NCBI GenBank assembly: GCA_028023455.1
Contig: JAQFVV010006271.1
Span: 433,501 to 497,500, forward strand
Length of the DNA stretch: 64,000 nt
Direction: 5' to 3'
Source: Epiperipatus broadwayi
Taxonomy: Eukaryota > Onychophora > Udeonychophora > Euonychophora > Peripatidae
A model generated the notes under the pieces. The model saw nothing but the letters and a program-made list of their open reading frames with translations, had not been told where the DNA came from and searched no databases. A program made the translations under genes and the position numbers. Below, in pieces: positions 34,840 through 45,369 of the stretch. The stretch's first letter is position 1, and the number at the start of each line of letters is the position of its first letter.

Positions 34840-34975
34840 TGGTTAGAGCATTATCTTAAAATTCAATAATCATAAACCTAAGAACCTGAGTTCGAATCCC
34901 ATGCTAGTACTGCCACTGGTCAGGCCAGCAACACCTGAAAAAGAAGAGAGAAAAATACCTCTCGAAACATTGTGC
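34840..34975 (+). repeat. tRNA-like unit with hammerhead-like remnant
   Basis: A clear A box, GGCTCAGTTGGTTAGAGC (34848 on), and B box, GAGTTCGAATCCC (34890 on), give a tRNA-derived head of about 75 bases. Next come CTGAAAA (34935-34941), a GAGAG/CTCTC hairpin and GAAAC (34964-34968). That order recalls a hammerhead, but the core has lost its invariant G and stem I does not close. It may be the 3' region of the preceding Penelope-like element or a separate SINE. Confidence 0.55.
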
Positions 34976-35097
34976 ATATACTAACCTGTTTGCTGTGATA
35001 TTACTAACAGTTGGTACATATACTAACCTGTTTAGTGTGATATTACTAACAGTTGGTGCATAAACTAACCTGTTTGCTGTGATATTACTAAAAGTTG
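34976..35097 (+). repeat. 42-bp tandem repeat, three copies
   Basis: CTAACCTGTTTGCTGTGATA recurs at 34981, 35023 and 35065, exactly 42 bases apart, with a few substitutions. Each unit ends TTACTAACAGTTGG. It directly follows the tRNA-like unit and ends at the inverted Penelope segment. Confidence 0.9.
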
Positions 35098-35128
35098 AAT
35101 GTATTTGGAATATTTAAAATAAAATTAA

Positions 35129-35194
35129 ACTTTTCTAAAGACATTCAACACACATATTAGATGATGAAAATAGTCCAATATAAAAATACAGCTA
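35129..35194 (-). repeat. Inverted duplicate of Penelope-like coding sequence
   Basis: This is the reverse complement, with few differences, of 34081-34150 (arm end TAGCTGTATTTTTATAATGG), which lies in the Penelope-like coding frame just upstream of VCSE. The arms are about 980 bp apart and enclose the GIY-YIG part, tRNA-like unit and 42-bp repeats. Confidence 0.8.
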
Positions 35195-36062
35195 GAACAC
35201 CATCATCACAAATCTTCAGGAAAACATTAAATCTAAATAGTTTTAGAATATTATATGTTGCATCATCTCTTGCTCATGGTAAGTTATAGAACTTGTGTTC
35301 TCTGAGCTAGATTCATGCATAAGTCTATTATATAAAAGGGATGTATATTAGTGTTTATGGGCATCCAGTTGTGGTTGATAATGCTGAATTGGTGCAAGGA
35401 GGACATCCCTTAAAGTCCATGCACTACACTTTATTTAGTTTAGTCTCTATTAGGCACTAAGTTTATAGTTGGCCAGTACATCAATGGTATAAAATGGTTA
35501 AAGAATTGATGATGATTAGCACTTAAGTTTGTGCATCCAAATTAATGTTTAAATAATTTGCCCAAGCTGGCAAGGGCTTTAGCCTGATCTATGGTAGACC
35601 CATTCAAATCCAGCCAAAATATTGAGCGTTGATTTATTTTATTGTTGTTCATTCATGATGTTGAATGAGTTATACTTATTTATAATGCTGGTGAACTTAT
35701 AATTAAATATGCTTATACTTAAGATAGTTATCTGTGCTGATCTCACAGAGTGATCTCTGAAAGTTGCTCATACTCATTACTTTTACATTTTATATTAAAT
35801 ATTGATATTTAATTCTATATTTCTTCTGAACTCAGCTTAATGGTGATTTGCCAACACCTCAGGTTCAACCTGCATTGATTCTGCACCATTACGATATATA
35901 TATGTTCAAACCCTAGAATGAATGTGTATTTGGAAATGAAAGTTTTTTTTTTAATAATATTACTATGAATTTTAAATAAGCATTATTTTACTTAATGTAG
36001 GTAAGATATTCTGTTTGTGCTTATAATAAAGAGTGGAATGCTGATTCAATGTTCATATGATA
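35195..36062. other. No gene recognised
   Basis: AT-rich. Weak B-box-like sequences at about 35610 (CATTCAAATCCAGCC) and 35908 suggest very old tRNA-derived repeats, but no full unit could be traced. Confidence 0.4.
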
Positions 36063-36202
36063 TCCCTCTCCCTCTCTCCCTCTATCCCCCCTCCTTCTCT
36101 CTCTCTCTCCCTCCCTCTCTCCCCCTCTTTCTCTCCCTCTCTCTCCCCCCTCTCTCTCTCCCTCTCTCTCTCCCCCCCTCTCTCTCTTTCTCTCTCTCTC
36201 TT
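36063..36202 (+). repeat. Polypyrimidine (CT)n/(CCCTCT)n microsatellite
   Basis: A 140-base stretch of almost pure C and T on the plus strand with imperfect CT and CCCTCTCT units. Long polypurine-polypyrimidine tracts can adopt triplex structure. The open frames on both strands here are low-complexity artefacts. Confidence 0.95.
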
Positions 36203-37004
36203 ATTACATATATGAAACCAAATAAAATATCTCTCTACACATGTGTATTGCAGGATGTTTGACTTTGGGATAGACATCAATGATGAGTGTATATTATTAA
36301 AAAAATTTATAAGATGTAAATATTATACTTAGAAATAATGAGTTTTAGTGTTCAATGATTAAGTAAAATATTTAATTGTACAAAAAGCCTATATACCACA
36401 TAGATTTAAAAAAAATTATAAAGTAATGAAAATGATATAATATATTAAATCAATGAAAACCTTAGAATAAATATCAATTTCAATAAGATATATGTTAATG
36501 TTAAGAAATAATAGCCATGCTCAACAGCCACTTGAATTAGGTAATGAGTGCTTAGATATAAGTGTAAAAAGTGTCCATATGTGTAAAACTTAATAATTGT
36601 GGTTTGGATATACTTTTGCAGGTTTAAATGATCACACATTATAACCATACCACTTCATTACTTGCTTATTAAAATATAATAAGATATTATCATCAATAAA
36701 ATTGTAAATGTTCCTTATTTACTTAATGATTAGAATTATATGATGGGATCACATTTAATATGGATCACCACAGGATATGTTTAAAAGGGATAAATATGAA
36801 TATACACCATATTCTGTCAGGTTCACATTTTTTTATAGAACACTAATATTTTAAGAGATGAATTAAATATAAAAGTCTGTTAGCAATATGGAATAAATAA
36901 ATATGATCCCAAACCTCACAAGTCATTTTGTGAAAGGATTATCATTGTAAAATGACAAATAATATATGATAAAGTATGTTTGTCAAAATTATATATATAT
37001 TATT
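36203..37004. other. No gene recognised
   Basis: AT-rich, no supported feature. Confidence 0.5.
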
Positions 37005-39206
37005 ACGATCCGGAGAATAGGGAAACTTAACATAATCTACACTACAGGGCGCCACTAGGCATTTGAACCTAAAAAATTTATATAGTAGGCAGATATGTAA
37101 GTCAAAAAAAAAATTTTTTTTTATTTTATATATTTTGATTCCGGTCATTAGCCCATTGTCACTAGCTCAGTGGAACAGCAGAGATTTATATTTTATATTA
37201 AATTCTTATCTAAGATATATATAAAAAAGAATAAAATAAGCCACTGCCAGTAATTATACACACAAACATTTATTTACGCACATATATAATATTTAAAATT
37301 GTTTTAGTATCAGTTTACATTTTAAAATTTAACTTACATTTTTAACTTTGATTTTAATTTACATTTTAATTTTTATAAATTTACATTTTAATTTTTATAA
37401 GTTTGCACAGATGGGTTTATAAAAGTTTGTTTTAAAATGTTGAGTATAGATCGGTTACATAGATTACACGGTTAAAAACATTTCAAAATAAACATAAACG
37501 ATCAAAATACAAAGTCATTGATACCGTCAATTGCAGAGGGAATACAAGAAACCCAATGGCATTCATCATAAGATACTGCATTGACACCAATAACTTAAAA
37601 GACATCCGAATAAATACATTTTAGATACTCACCATAAGGTATCATTATTTACCGAATGTCTATATATTTTGATCAAATATGAAAACCAAAAACATAATTA
37701 ACCGATAACGAATCCATGCAACGTCCATACCCAACTTAAATTTAATGCATTTTTATTTAGAGTGTCGAGTATGAATAGACTACATAGATTTGCATTTGAA
37801 AGAAAATATTCTATCCTTATTTAACCTTAGGCCAAAAGTTCGCAGTCAAACCAACGTCAATTCATCTGATATATCGATGCATTCAATGTAATACGAATAC
37901 GGCAGCACAAAAGGTTAAGAGAAGAAATTGCCTCTCGTCAGATAGGAATACCACATCTATCTGATGAGAAGAGCAAAAAAAAAACTCCATAGGAAAGGAC
38001 TGCAGTCATTTTGCCGACTTACGATCGCATTCCATAGGCAAAAAGGAAGTGTGCGGCGTATAAAGCGATTCTGCCCGTAGCGAATCTTGTACTACATCTA
38101 CTAATTACACCAATATATCCAATCCATTGACCTAATTCAACTACGAAATGAATAACCTAAGATTACCCTCCCCTAATAAAACTTTACAAATCTATATAGC
38201 CATTCACGCCCGACTTAAGTTTAACATTTATATAATATTAAATTAGCAAAAACCAAAAATCATAAATAAAACTTAAAAGAACCAAAAATAAATAAATGGA
38301 AATGATTTTACAAAAGAAATACATCAAATTAAAATTACTTATTAATAAATAAAGTTGGTCAGATAGGATTCTATTTCAATTATTTTAAAGATGGAACAAG
38401 TTTTAAAATTAAAGTTCTTACTGTTTAGTATACTGGAGTTTTAGAAATAGATTTAAAGCTTAGAGTTCATAAAGTTCTTACGGTTTTAACAAGTCCGTAG
38501 TTTCTAATTTCTTGCAGTTGCTTGCCATTTGGAGCCAGCGTTAATTCCCTCGATGTCCTATGGTCCTCAATCTAGGAAAACGATGTCATTTCTCTTTCCT
38601 TTTTTAACGAGACTGAAGGGATTGAAGAGTGCATCTTTTCAATCCCTTCTCCTTCACTCCGCACTAAAACATATAGTCACATCTCTTCTATTTTCTTTAC
38701 TCAACAAAATTTTATTATCAAACTTTTTCTTTTATATGTAACTTTAGGATCCAATGGACATTACATCATCGATGATGATGATCCTTCCGTTGAGGTCCGA
38801 TTCCCCGATGGATCTCTTTCATTGGCCATTAGTTTCTATTGTTTTCCTATCTGACCGTTGCTTATACATTTAAAATGCCCAAGGGCTAGTTCACTTTGAC
38901 TAATTAAAATAATCATTTCCATTTTTCAATAACATTAATTAATTTGTTTTCCAAACTTAAAGATATATTTTTATCTCTAAATCTTTTTAAGTTTTTGCTT
39001 TTAAAATACTTTTTCTATTTTTAATAAAGTTTTATTTTAATAATTTTTTTCATCTGTGCGATTATATATATATACGAGTTTAAGATGATTTTTTAATTTT
39101 CAATTTTTAATTCTTAAAAAAAGAAGTTTTATTTGCGAACTTTTATTTTTTTCATGTTTAATAATAAAAAAACAATGTAACGTACGTATGTGTCCGTTAC
39201 AATATA
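37005..39206. other. Unexplained block with more CpG than its flanks
   Basis: The block starts near ATTACGATCCGGAGAATAGG and ends at TGTAACGTACGTATGTGTCC followed by GTTACA. Between these, CpG is common, unlike the surrounding DNA. It contains CAGGGCGCCA (37047), which resembles a tRNA-Lys 3' end and so a primer-binding site on the minus strand. It also has an inverted repeat CTCGTCAGATAG/CTATCTGATGAG (about 37933/37956) and a small hairpin at 38615-38649. Short motifs recur about 320 bp apart (GAGTATAGATCGGTTACATA at 37441; GAGTATGAATAGACTACATA at 37767). No convincing protein was found. It may be an LTR-type element without coding sequence. Confidence 0.35.
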
Positions 39207-41972
39207 TATATTTTCAATAAACAATACTGGCATGTTAATAAATTTTGTACTCTTATTTAAATTATTTTTTGTGATAGTTTATTATTTTAGAATCTGAGGT
39301 TAAGACAAAACCATCCATATGAAACTAAGAAACCATTTTCCAGGCACAAGTATATGATATATTGTATGTAGACATTTATTTAGTACTAATATAGGATTAT
39401 TTAGATGTTGCTAATGTAATAATGGTCACCTTTATAATCCACTCACTTCTCTTTATATCATTTATGCTAATAAATAATTCATAAAAATTAAGATCCTGCT
39501 GCCTGAGAGTATAGTTCATCCATGCATTATTGATTTTAGTGAAAAGAAATTTAATATAGAGTGATAAGTAGACTAACGTGAAATATTTTAAGATATTTTC
39601 TTGTAAAGCATCCATTTCAAAGTTAAATATTTTATCCCTTATATAAAAAATTCCAAAGGTTAGGCTTTCACTATTTTAATATATATAATATTTTATGCTT
39701 TTGGTATGTAATATTTACTTTATATATATTTTAAGAATTTCTATTTTACATTTTATATGTTAAAAAATTTGCTTTTGAATGCCTAATATTTATTTTGAAA
39801 ATTAAATTTTTATATTGCTTAAGATTTCCAAATGCTAGACTTTTAATAATATTGTATATATTTCACATATACTTTCAATATTATGTCATAGATATAATGT
39901 TTTACAATTTTCTATTTCATATATTGAATAGCATTAGATTTTTCACTTTATGTATATTAGATGGTGTGCATAAAATACTTAAACTTTCTGCTAGACAAAA
40001 ATCCAATTTTTTATTCATACAAAAATGTATCAATCAAAGATTAATGTTTATTTTCTTCCTGAAACAATGCTTATGAATCTTTTATCTTAAAAAAACTTCT
40101 AGTTTTAAAAATTCATCAATAGTAATAAACATATCTTTAATTTTAGTGTCAAATTTAAGTTCTTCATTTTCCATAATTCTGGGGTTTTATAAAATCAGTT
40201 AATATCTGGCTCAGTATTTTCCATAACGCAGTGTAACTATGGTTACCAATCAGTCATGTTCCCATTAATTAAGATTATTAATTTATAGGTATTAATTGAA
40301 ATAGGATTTATTTTTTAATTTTATTTTCAAAGATATACAAAGATTAATAAATTAATCTCAATGTGTCTATTTTTACTTTTTTAAATATGTGTGTAATGTT
40401 ATTTAAAGTGTAATTTTTCTAAAATAATGTGGCATAAAAAATTCAAAGAACACATTTCTAATTAAGTTCAGATAGTAGTTATTAAACAATAAGAAAGTAA
40501 ATTAATGATATTCTAATAGGGAGATAGATTAATAATGTTCTAAACTATTTGCATAACCAGAAAATTGGTCAATTAAGAAAAAATGTTGAAGCACACAAAC
40601 TTAAAAACTTAAATATCTTTATAACAAATAAATTCTTATACATCATAAGCCTCATAGTGTGATGCTTATCCATCATACTTCCATGCCCACAAATAAAGGT
40701 TTACATATGAATAATATTGACAATCCATTTAGGCATGAAGTTTTCATGTAAATTTGAGGTTTTTTAAACAGTTGATCCATAACTAGTCCATGATTAGTAA
40801 TTAACAATTAACTATTGTTATCTAAAAAAGTAAAGTACTTAGAAAACTATGATTGGTTAATGAGTGCCTATTTACTGACTATAAGTAAAGGATAGTATTG
40901 TAAAATGATAGGACCTTCACCAATGTAGACAAGATGTCATATACTTATTTTGTTATATTATCATAAAGAAATCCAACAAAGATGTGATTCAGTTAAAAGT
41001 GGATCTTCTCATGTAAGCTAATATTACATATTTATACATTTTAATAAAACCTTAAACAGAAACCATCTATGAAATAGATAAGAAAAATTGCTAAACTATG
41101 GATAAGAAATATTGGCATAGACTTGGAAAGACTCATTTTTACAACAGATTATTAATAATTGAATATTATATACACATCTTTTCTTTCTAATGGTTTTGCA
41201 TAGATTAATGGTACAGTGGTGAATTCCAGAGCTCAAAATCCATGGATTACAACTGGTGTTCAAATATCTTATTAGCCCCTATATGACAATTATTTTTGAC
41301 TACATTGTTTAATCCAAGAGCTAAAGATTAATGGATCACAGCTAAAATCTGTAAATTTAATCAGTGCTCAAACATCATAATATGATCTCTCAAGCAACAA
41401 ATCATCCATTCACCATTATCAAGATTTTTCCATTAATATCACACAAACATTTACTATTTTTTTTCTTTTTCATAATGATCCAATTACTTTCAAGATCTCA
41501 TATTGATACTTTAAAATTAAAATTAAATCTATTCAAAGAATGTTTTTTATTTTTTTGTATCCATTTAATATTGGTCTGGTTAAGCAATTTTTGTCTTTCT
41601 TATTTAGTTGATGGCCCATCTTCATTTAGGTTTTTAGTCTTTATAATAATTAATTCTAATGTTAATCTGAATCTCAAATCCATTCATTCTGTTATGTATC
41701 TCTTTTCATTGTTCCCAGTATGCTTCCTTCTTTATATTGCATTATAAACTCATATCTATATAATATATATTTTTTATTATTAAAATCTTTATGTTAAAAA
41801 TAAAAAATAAATTTTGACTATTAAAATTAACTATTGGAAATTTAAAGAACAAATATACAGAGTTAAATGCTTTCAAATTTCTCCATCAGCTATGGTATAC
41901 ATATTTTCTTTCATGAATTAACTGTAATAGAATCTTAATAATGAATGTTCAGATTTATAATACTATATATTC
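39207..41972. other. No gene recognised
   Basis: AT-rich. The longest open frames (93 and 127 codons) are rich in Phe, Ile and Leu as expected from AT-rich noncoding DNA, and show no motif. Confidence 0.5.
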
Positions 41973-42290
41973 AAAGGTTTCATGATTCAATGGTAGTTAT
42001 TCTGCTTGCCACACATACAACTTAAGTTTGAATCTGGTCTCAATATATTTCCACATGCTCAGAATTTTTTTTTTTTAGTTATTATTCAATATCGATCAAT
42101 AAATGGATATCCAGTTACTCTTAGCTAAGTGCTAAGAAAAAGTAGAAAACCAATTAAACCTCACCACCTGTTAATTGGAAAATCTTATGCTTTCTTCTTT
42201 CCTATTCCTCTATGAAGGACTATTGCAAAGAACTTTAACTTGCAATGGTCTATTTAAAGGCTATTTTATTTTTACCTATATATTCACTAA
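41973..42290 (+). mobile_element. tRNA-derived SINE (family S2)
   Basis: The head has an A-box-like GATTCAATGGTAGTTATTC and a loop TTGCCAC, followed by the B-box-like AAGTTTGAATCTGG (about 42027), as in tRNA-Gly(GCC). After a T run comes the central segment AAATGGATATCCAGTTACTC, and a 3' part with TATGAAGGACTATTGCAAAG and TTGCAATGGTCTATTTAAAG. The same order of parts occurs at 43018-43332. Confidence 0.7.
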
Positions 42291-42389
42291 GGGAAAGATA
42301 ATAGCAACATGGGAGTGTAGAAATATGATACCATCACTATACACTAATAGTTTAAATTGCATCATATTATAAATATATTTTTTTTTTAT

Positions 42390-42634
42390 TTTCATAATCA
42401 CTGTGCTAACAATAATCATTTAACCAATCCAAATTAACTTAGGACTACTACTTCTAGAAAAAAATAGCTACTCATTATTGACCATTTATTGCATGATTAC
42501 ATAATTTTTTTATAAGTTGTCCATCTAAAAAAAAAAAATCCTAAGCTTATTAATAACATGAAACATTTCACCCAGACAGATTCAAACCCATGTAAGTTAT
42601 AGCATGATAAGTAATGATCACTGTGCCATGATGC
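42390..42634 (-). mobile_element. tRNA-derived SINE (family S2), minus strand
   Basis: Minus strand: the A box ATGGCACAGTGATC and B box GGGTTTGAATCTG are well kept, about 40 bases apart. An A/T run and a central segment follow (CAATAAATGG, then GAGTAGCTA and a TCTAGAAGTAGTAG stretch), related to the two neighbouring copies. The 3' part is missing or too diverged. Confidence 0.55.
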
Positions 42635-43017
42635 TTTTTCACATATACTTAGTATATTCCCTATTAGTTTCTATTAGACTAAACAATTATTTTGCATATG
42701 TTGTTAAAAAAAAATATAAAGGAAAATAGTACAGTGTACAAATATATATATATATTAGCCGCAAGGTTTGAAAACATTGGTCCAATTGCACACTGCATCT
42801 TAACATCCATGGATCGATATCCAGCCCTAATACTTCCAGATAATGAACCACTCATTTACATATATATAATTTTACTGTGTGTATATATATATATGTTTAT
42901 AAATATCATTTACTTAGATAACAAATCAGTTATTTTCATTGACCTTTTCGATTTAAATTCGTTTTTCTTTTAAGCATGACCAAAAATAAATACGTAAATC
43001 TGTACCTTTCATTGAAA

Positions 43018-43332
43018 TTTCCCTTGTAGTGTAATATTAGCATGTACATCTATTATCTAAGTTCAAATTCAAGCCAGTTAAACTTTAAAAAAAATATGTT
43101 CAAATAAAACTTTTTTTTAGATAGTCAACCCAGATATTGGTCAGTGAATAGGCAACTAGTTACTCTAGGCTTGAAAGTAGCACAAAAAAAGAAAACATCT
43201 TAAAACTTCATCAATCAATAATTGACAAGGCAAACAAATAATGATTTCTTTTTAACGGTTTCTATATGAGGAGCCGCTGGAGAAGGTTGAGCCTTGCAAT
43301 AATCTATTTAATAGCTGTTTCATCTACCTATC
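43018..43332 (+). mobile_element. tRNA-derived SINE (family S2)
   Basis: The degraded head has a B-box-like AAGTTCAAATTCAAG (about 43059). Next come CAACCCAGATATTGGTCAGT, CAACTAGTTACTCTAGGC and a 3' part with TATGAGGAGCCGCTGGAGAA and TTGCAATAATCTATTTAATA. The parts align in order with the copy at 41973-42290. A conserved central region shared between copies with diverged heads recalls the domain-bearing SINE superfamilies; which one is uncertain. Confidence 0.7.
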
Positions 43333-44219
43333 ACTTAAATATCGATTGGATGTCAAGTTTTAAAATAAATACGTTTCTTATCTGAGTAATAACTATCTAG
43401 GTGCAGAAATTAATCAGTTTTTAACTAATACGATTTCCTCCCCATTTTTCTTTAAACAAATATCAGCATTTTTAAAAAAAATTATAAAATGTTATCACTT
43501 CATTGGTCGGCTATTTATCAGTAACTAAAGTGAAGATAAACGGAGAAACTGAGTAGACGATGCACTTTATATAAAATCATAAAAACAATAACAAAAAGTG
43601 GGTTGATCAAGATAACAATTGTTGACTACATTAACTCCCATTTTAATTTCTAATAAAAATTATTTTAATAAGTATGATCCCTTTCCCCTTAATTGCTCTT
43701 AATAAATCGAGATCTTTTTTTTTTTTTGTTTGTTTAAACTCTTTATTGAGATTTTAGTTTTTAGTTTACACTTGATAATTTTTAATATTCTAGGATTGTG
43801 AAACTATTATGTATAGTAATAGGTTGGCATATGATCATTATCAATAGTTACATTGTCTTGATTTTTCTCTGTGTTGAATCCTTTCATGAAATTATGTGGC
43901 TCCATTATATAAAGAATTTACAGTTTTCATGTCAATCAGTTTTCATGTGTTCTTTCATCTTAGTTTGTCAATATTTATTCTATAGGTTCATTGATTGCTT
44001 TAGAAGTGCCTAGATCACAACATATATATATAAATTCTAGGATGGCCTTACCTTTTGAGTCTCAGGTATTTCATGTTACTGTGTTTATATAACATCAAGG
44101 ATTACAGTTGCAAGCATATATGCACGTTGTACACCAAAAGCATATATCACAAAGATGAACCCCTTGAGTTTAAAAAAGGAAACAAAAGTCAAGATTTTAA
44201 CCCTTTTATTATTTTAATT
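43333..44219. other. No gene recognised
   Basis: AT-rich with a T run at about 43711-43722; no supported feature. Confidence 0.5.
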
Positions 44220-45340
44220 CATTTATTATTAACAATGAATTAAATCTACAATAACTTTTTACTTGAGAACAACCTTTTGCAAAAACATTGTGAAATTTAA
44301 TTCCAATGTATGACATTTTGATGAAACCAATTCAGATATATATTAAATCTTACATATCATTGGGCATTTGCAGTTAAAATCTACAAAGTGCATGTGCATT
44401 AACTTTATGGCTGATTATTAATATTACAATTTATAAACATAGCGCTACATAAAATAAATATTTCATTTAGGTATATTTAATTTCAAATAATGACTTATCA
44501 TAAATTCTAGAAAATTTTGCAAGCTCATTCATTCAAGAGTAGATAAAGTAATTTAAAGTGATCGTTTAATATCTTCATGCTCTCATTTCCAAATGCTTAA
44601 GGTTTGCCCATACATAAATGTTTGGGTTAAAAAGCAATGGATTCATTCTATATTTTCACAAATACTTTATCTTGTGTTTGAAAGTGAGAGTATTCATTTA
44701 TAATTAAAATCTACAAAGTGCATGTGCATTAGCTTTATGGCTGATTATTAATATTACGCTTTATAAACATAACGCAATATAAAATTAATATTTCATTTAT
44801 ATATTTTAAGAAAATTATATCAAATTATAAATATTTTTAAACATTTAAATGTAAACTAAACTGATTAAATAAACTTTGACAATAATGTTATAAAAATGAA
44901 ATATTAAATTTCATAAATCTTAGAACTTGAATTTTATTTTATTAAGTGTTAAATATATATTTTACTCACATCAAATTCTTAATTATATGCATGACCTTTG
45001 ACCTACTTTTAAACGCACATGCATGCAATTATTATTAACATTAAATTAATTCTATAATCACTTTTTACTTGAGAGCAATCTTTTCCAAAAAACGTTAAAA
45101 AATTTCTTTTTTAATGTTTTAATGGAACTAATCACTTCAAGTAGTCCAGACACATATTACATTTCATACATCTTTGAATATCTGCTCTTATATATCTCAA
45201 TAAATTTACATCTATTAAAACATGTTATTCTTTCAAATGACAAATATTACATAATTTAGATATTAACATAATTGAGAATATAAGGTTTCAAATGTGAAAT
45301 ATCAAATTTTATAAATCCAGATATATAACTTTAAATTGAT
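44220..45340. repeat. Rearranged cluster of MITE-related repeats
   Basis: AAAATCTACAAAGTGCATGT through GCTGATTATTAATATTAC occurs twice in the same direction (44374 and 44704). TTTTTACTTGAGA through CAACCTTTT or CAATCTTTT occurs at about 44255 and 45063. The stretch 44560-44760 is an inverted, diverged copy of the MITE at 2493-2714. The arrangement suggests nested insertion or duplication of at least two related elements. Confidence 0.6.
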
Positions 45341-45369
45341 TAATACCAAAGTTTTTAATATATGTATAA

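Noticed and set aside
36017-36280. Open frames of 81 and 75 codons on opposite strands
   Set aside because: They are translations of the CT microsatellite and have no sequence other than Leu/Pro/Ser or Arg/Glu repeats.
37930-37985. CTGATGAGAAGAG followed by an A run and GGAAAG
   Set aside because: No stem II or stem I pairing; better explained by the local CTCGTCAGATAG inverted repeat.
38529-38741. 70-codon open frame in the CpG-bearing block
   Set aside because: Low-complexity Leu/Ser/Phe content; the better-supported feature there is a small hairpin at 38615-38649.
39795-40076. 93-codon open frame
   Set aside because: Same AT-driven composition and no recognisable domain.
41364-41747. 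127-codon open frame
   Set aside because: Composition dominated by Phe, Leu, Ile and Ser as expected of AT-rich noncoding DNA; no motif and no start context.
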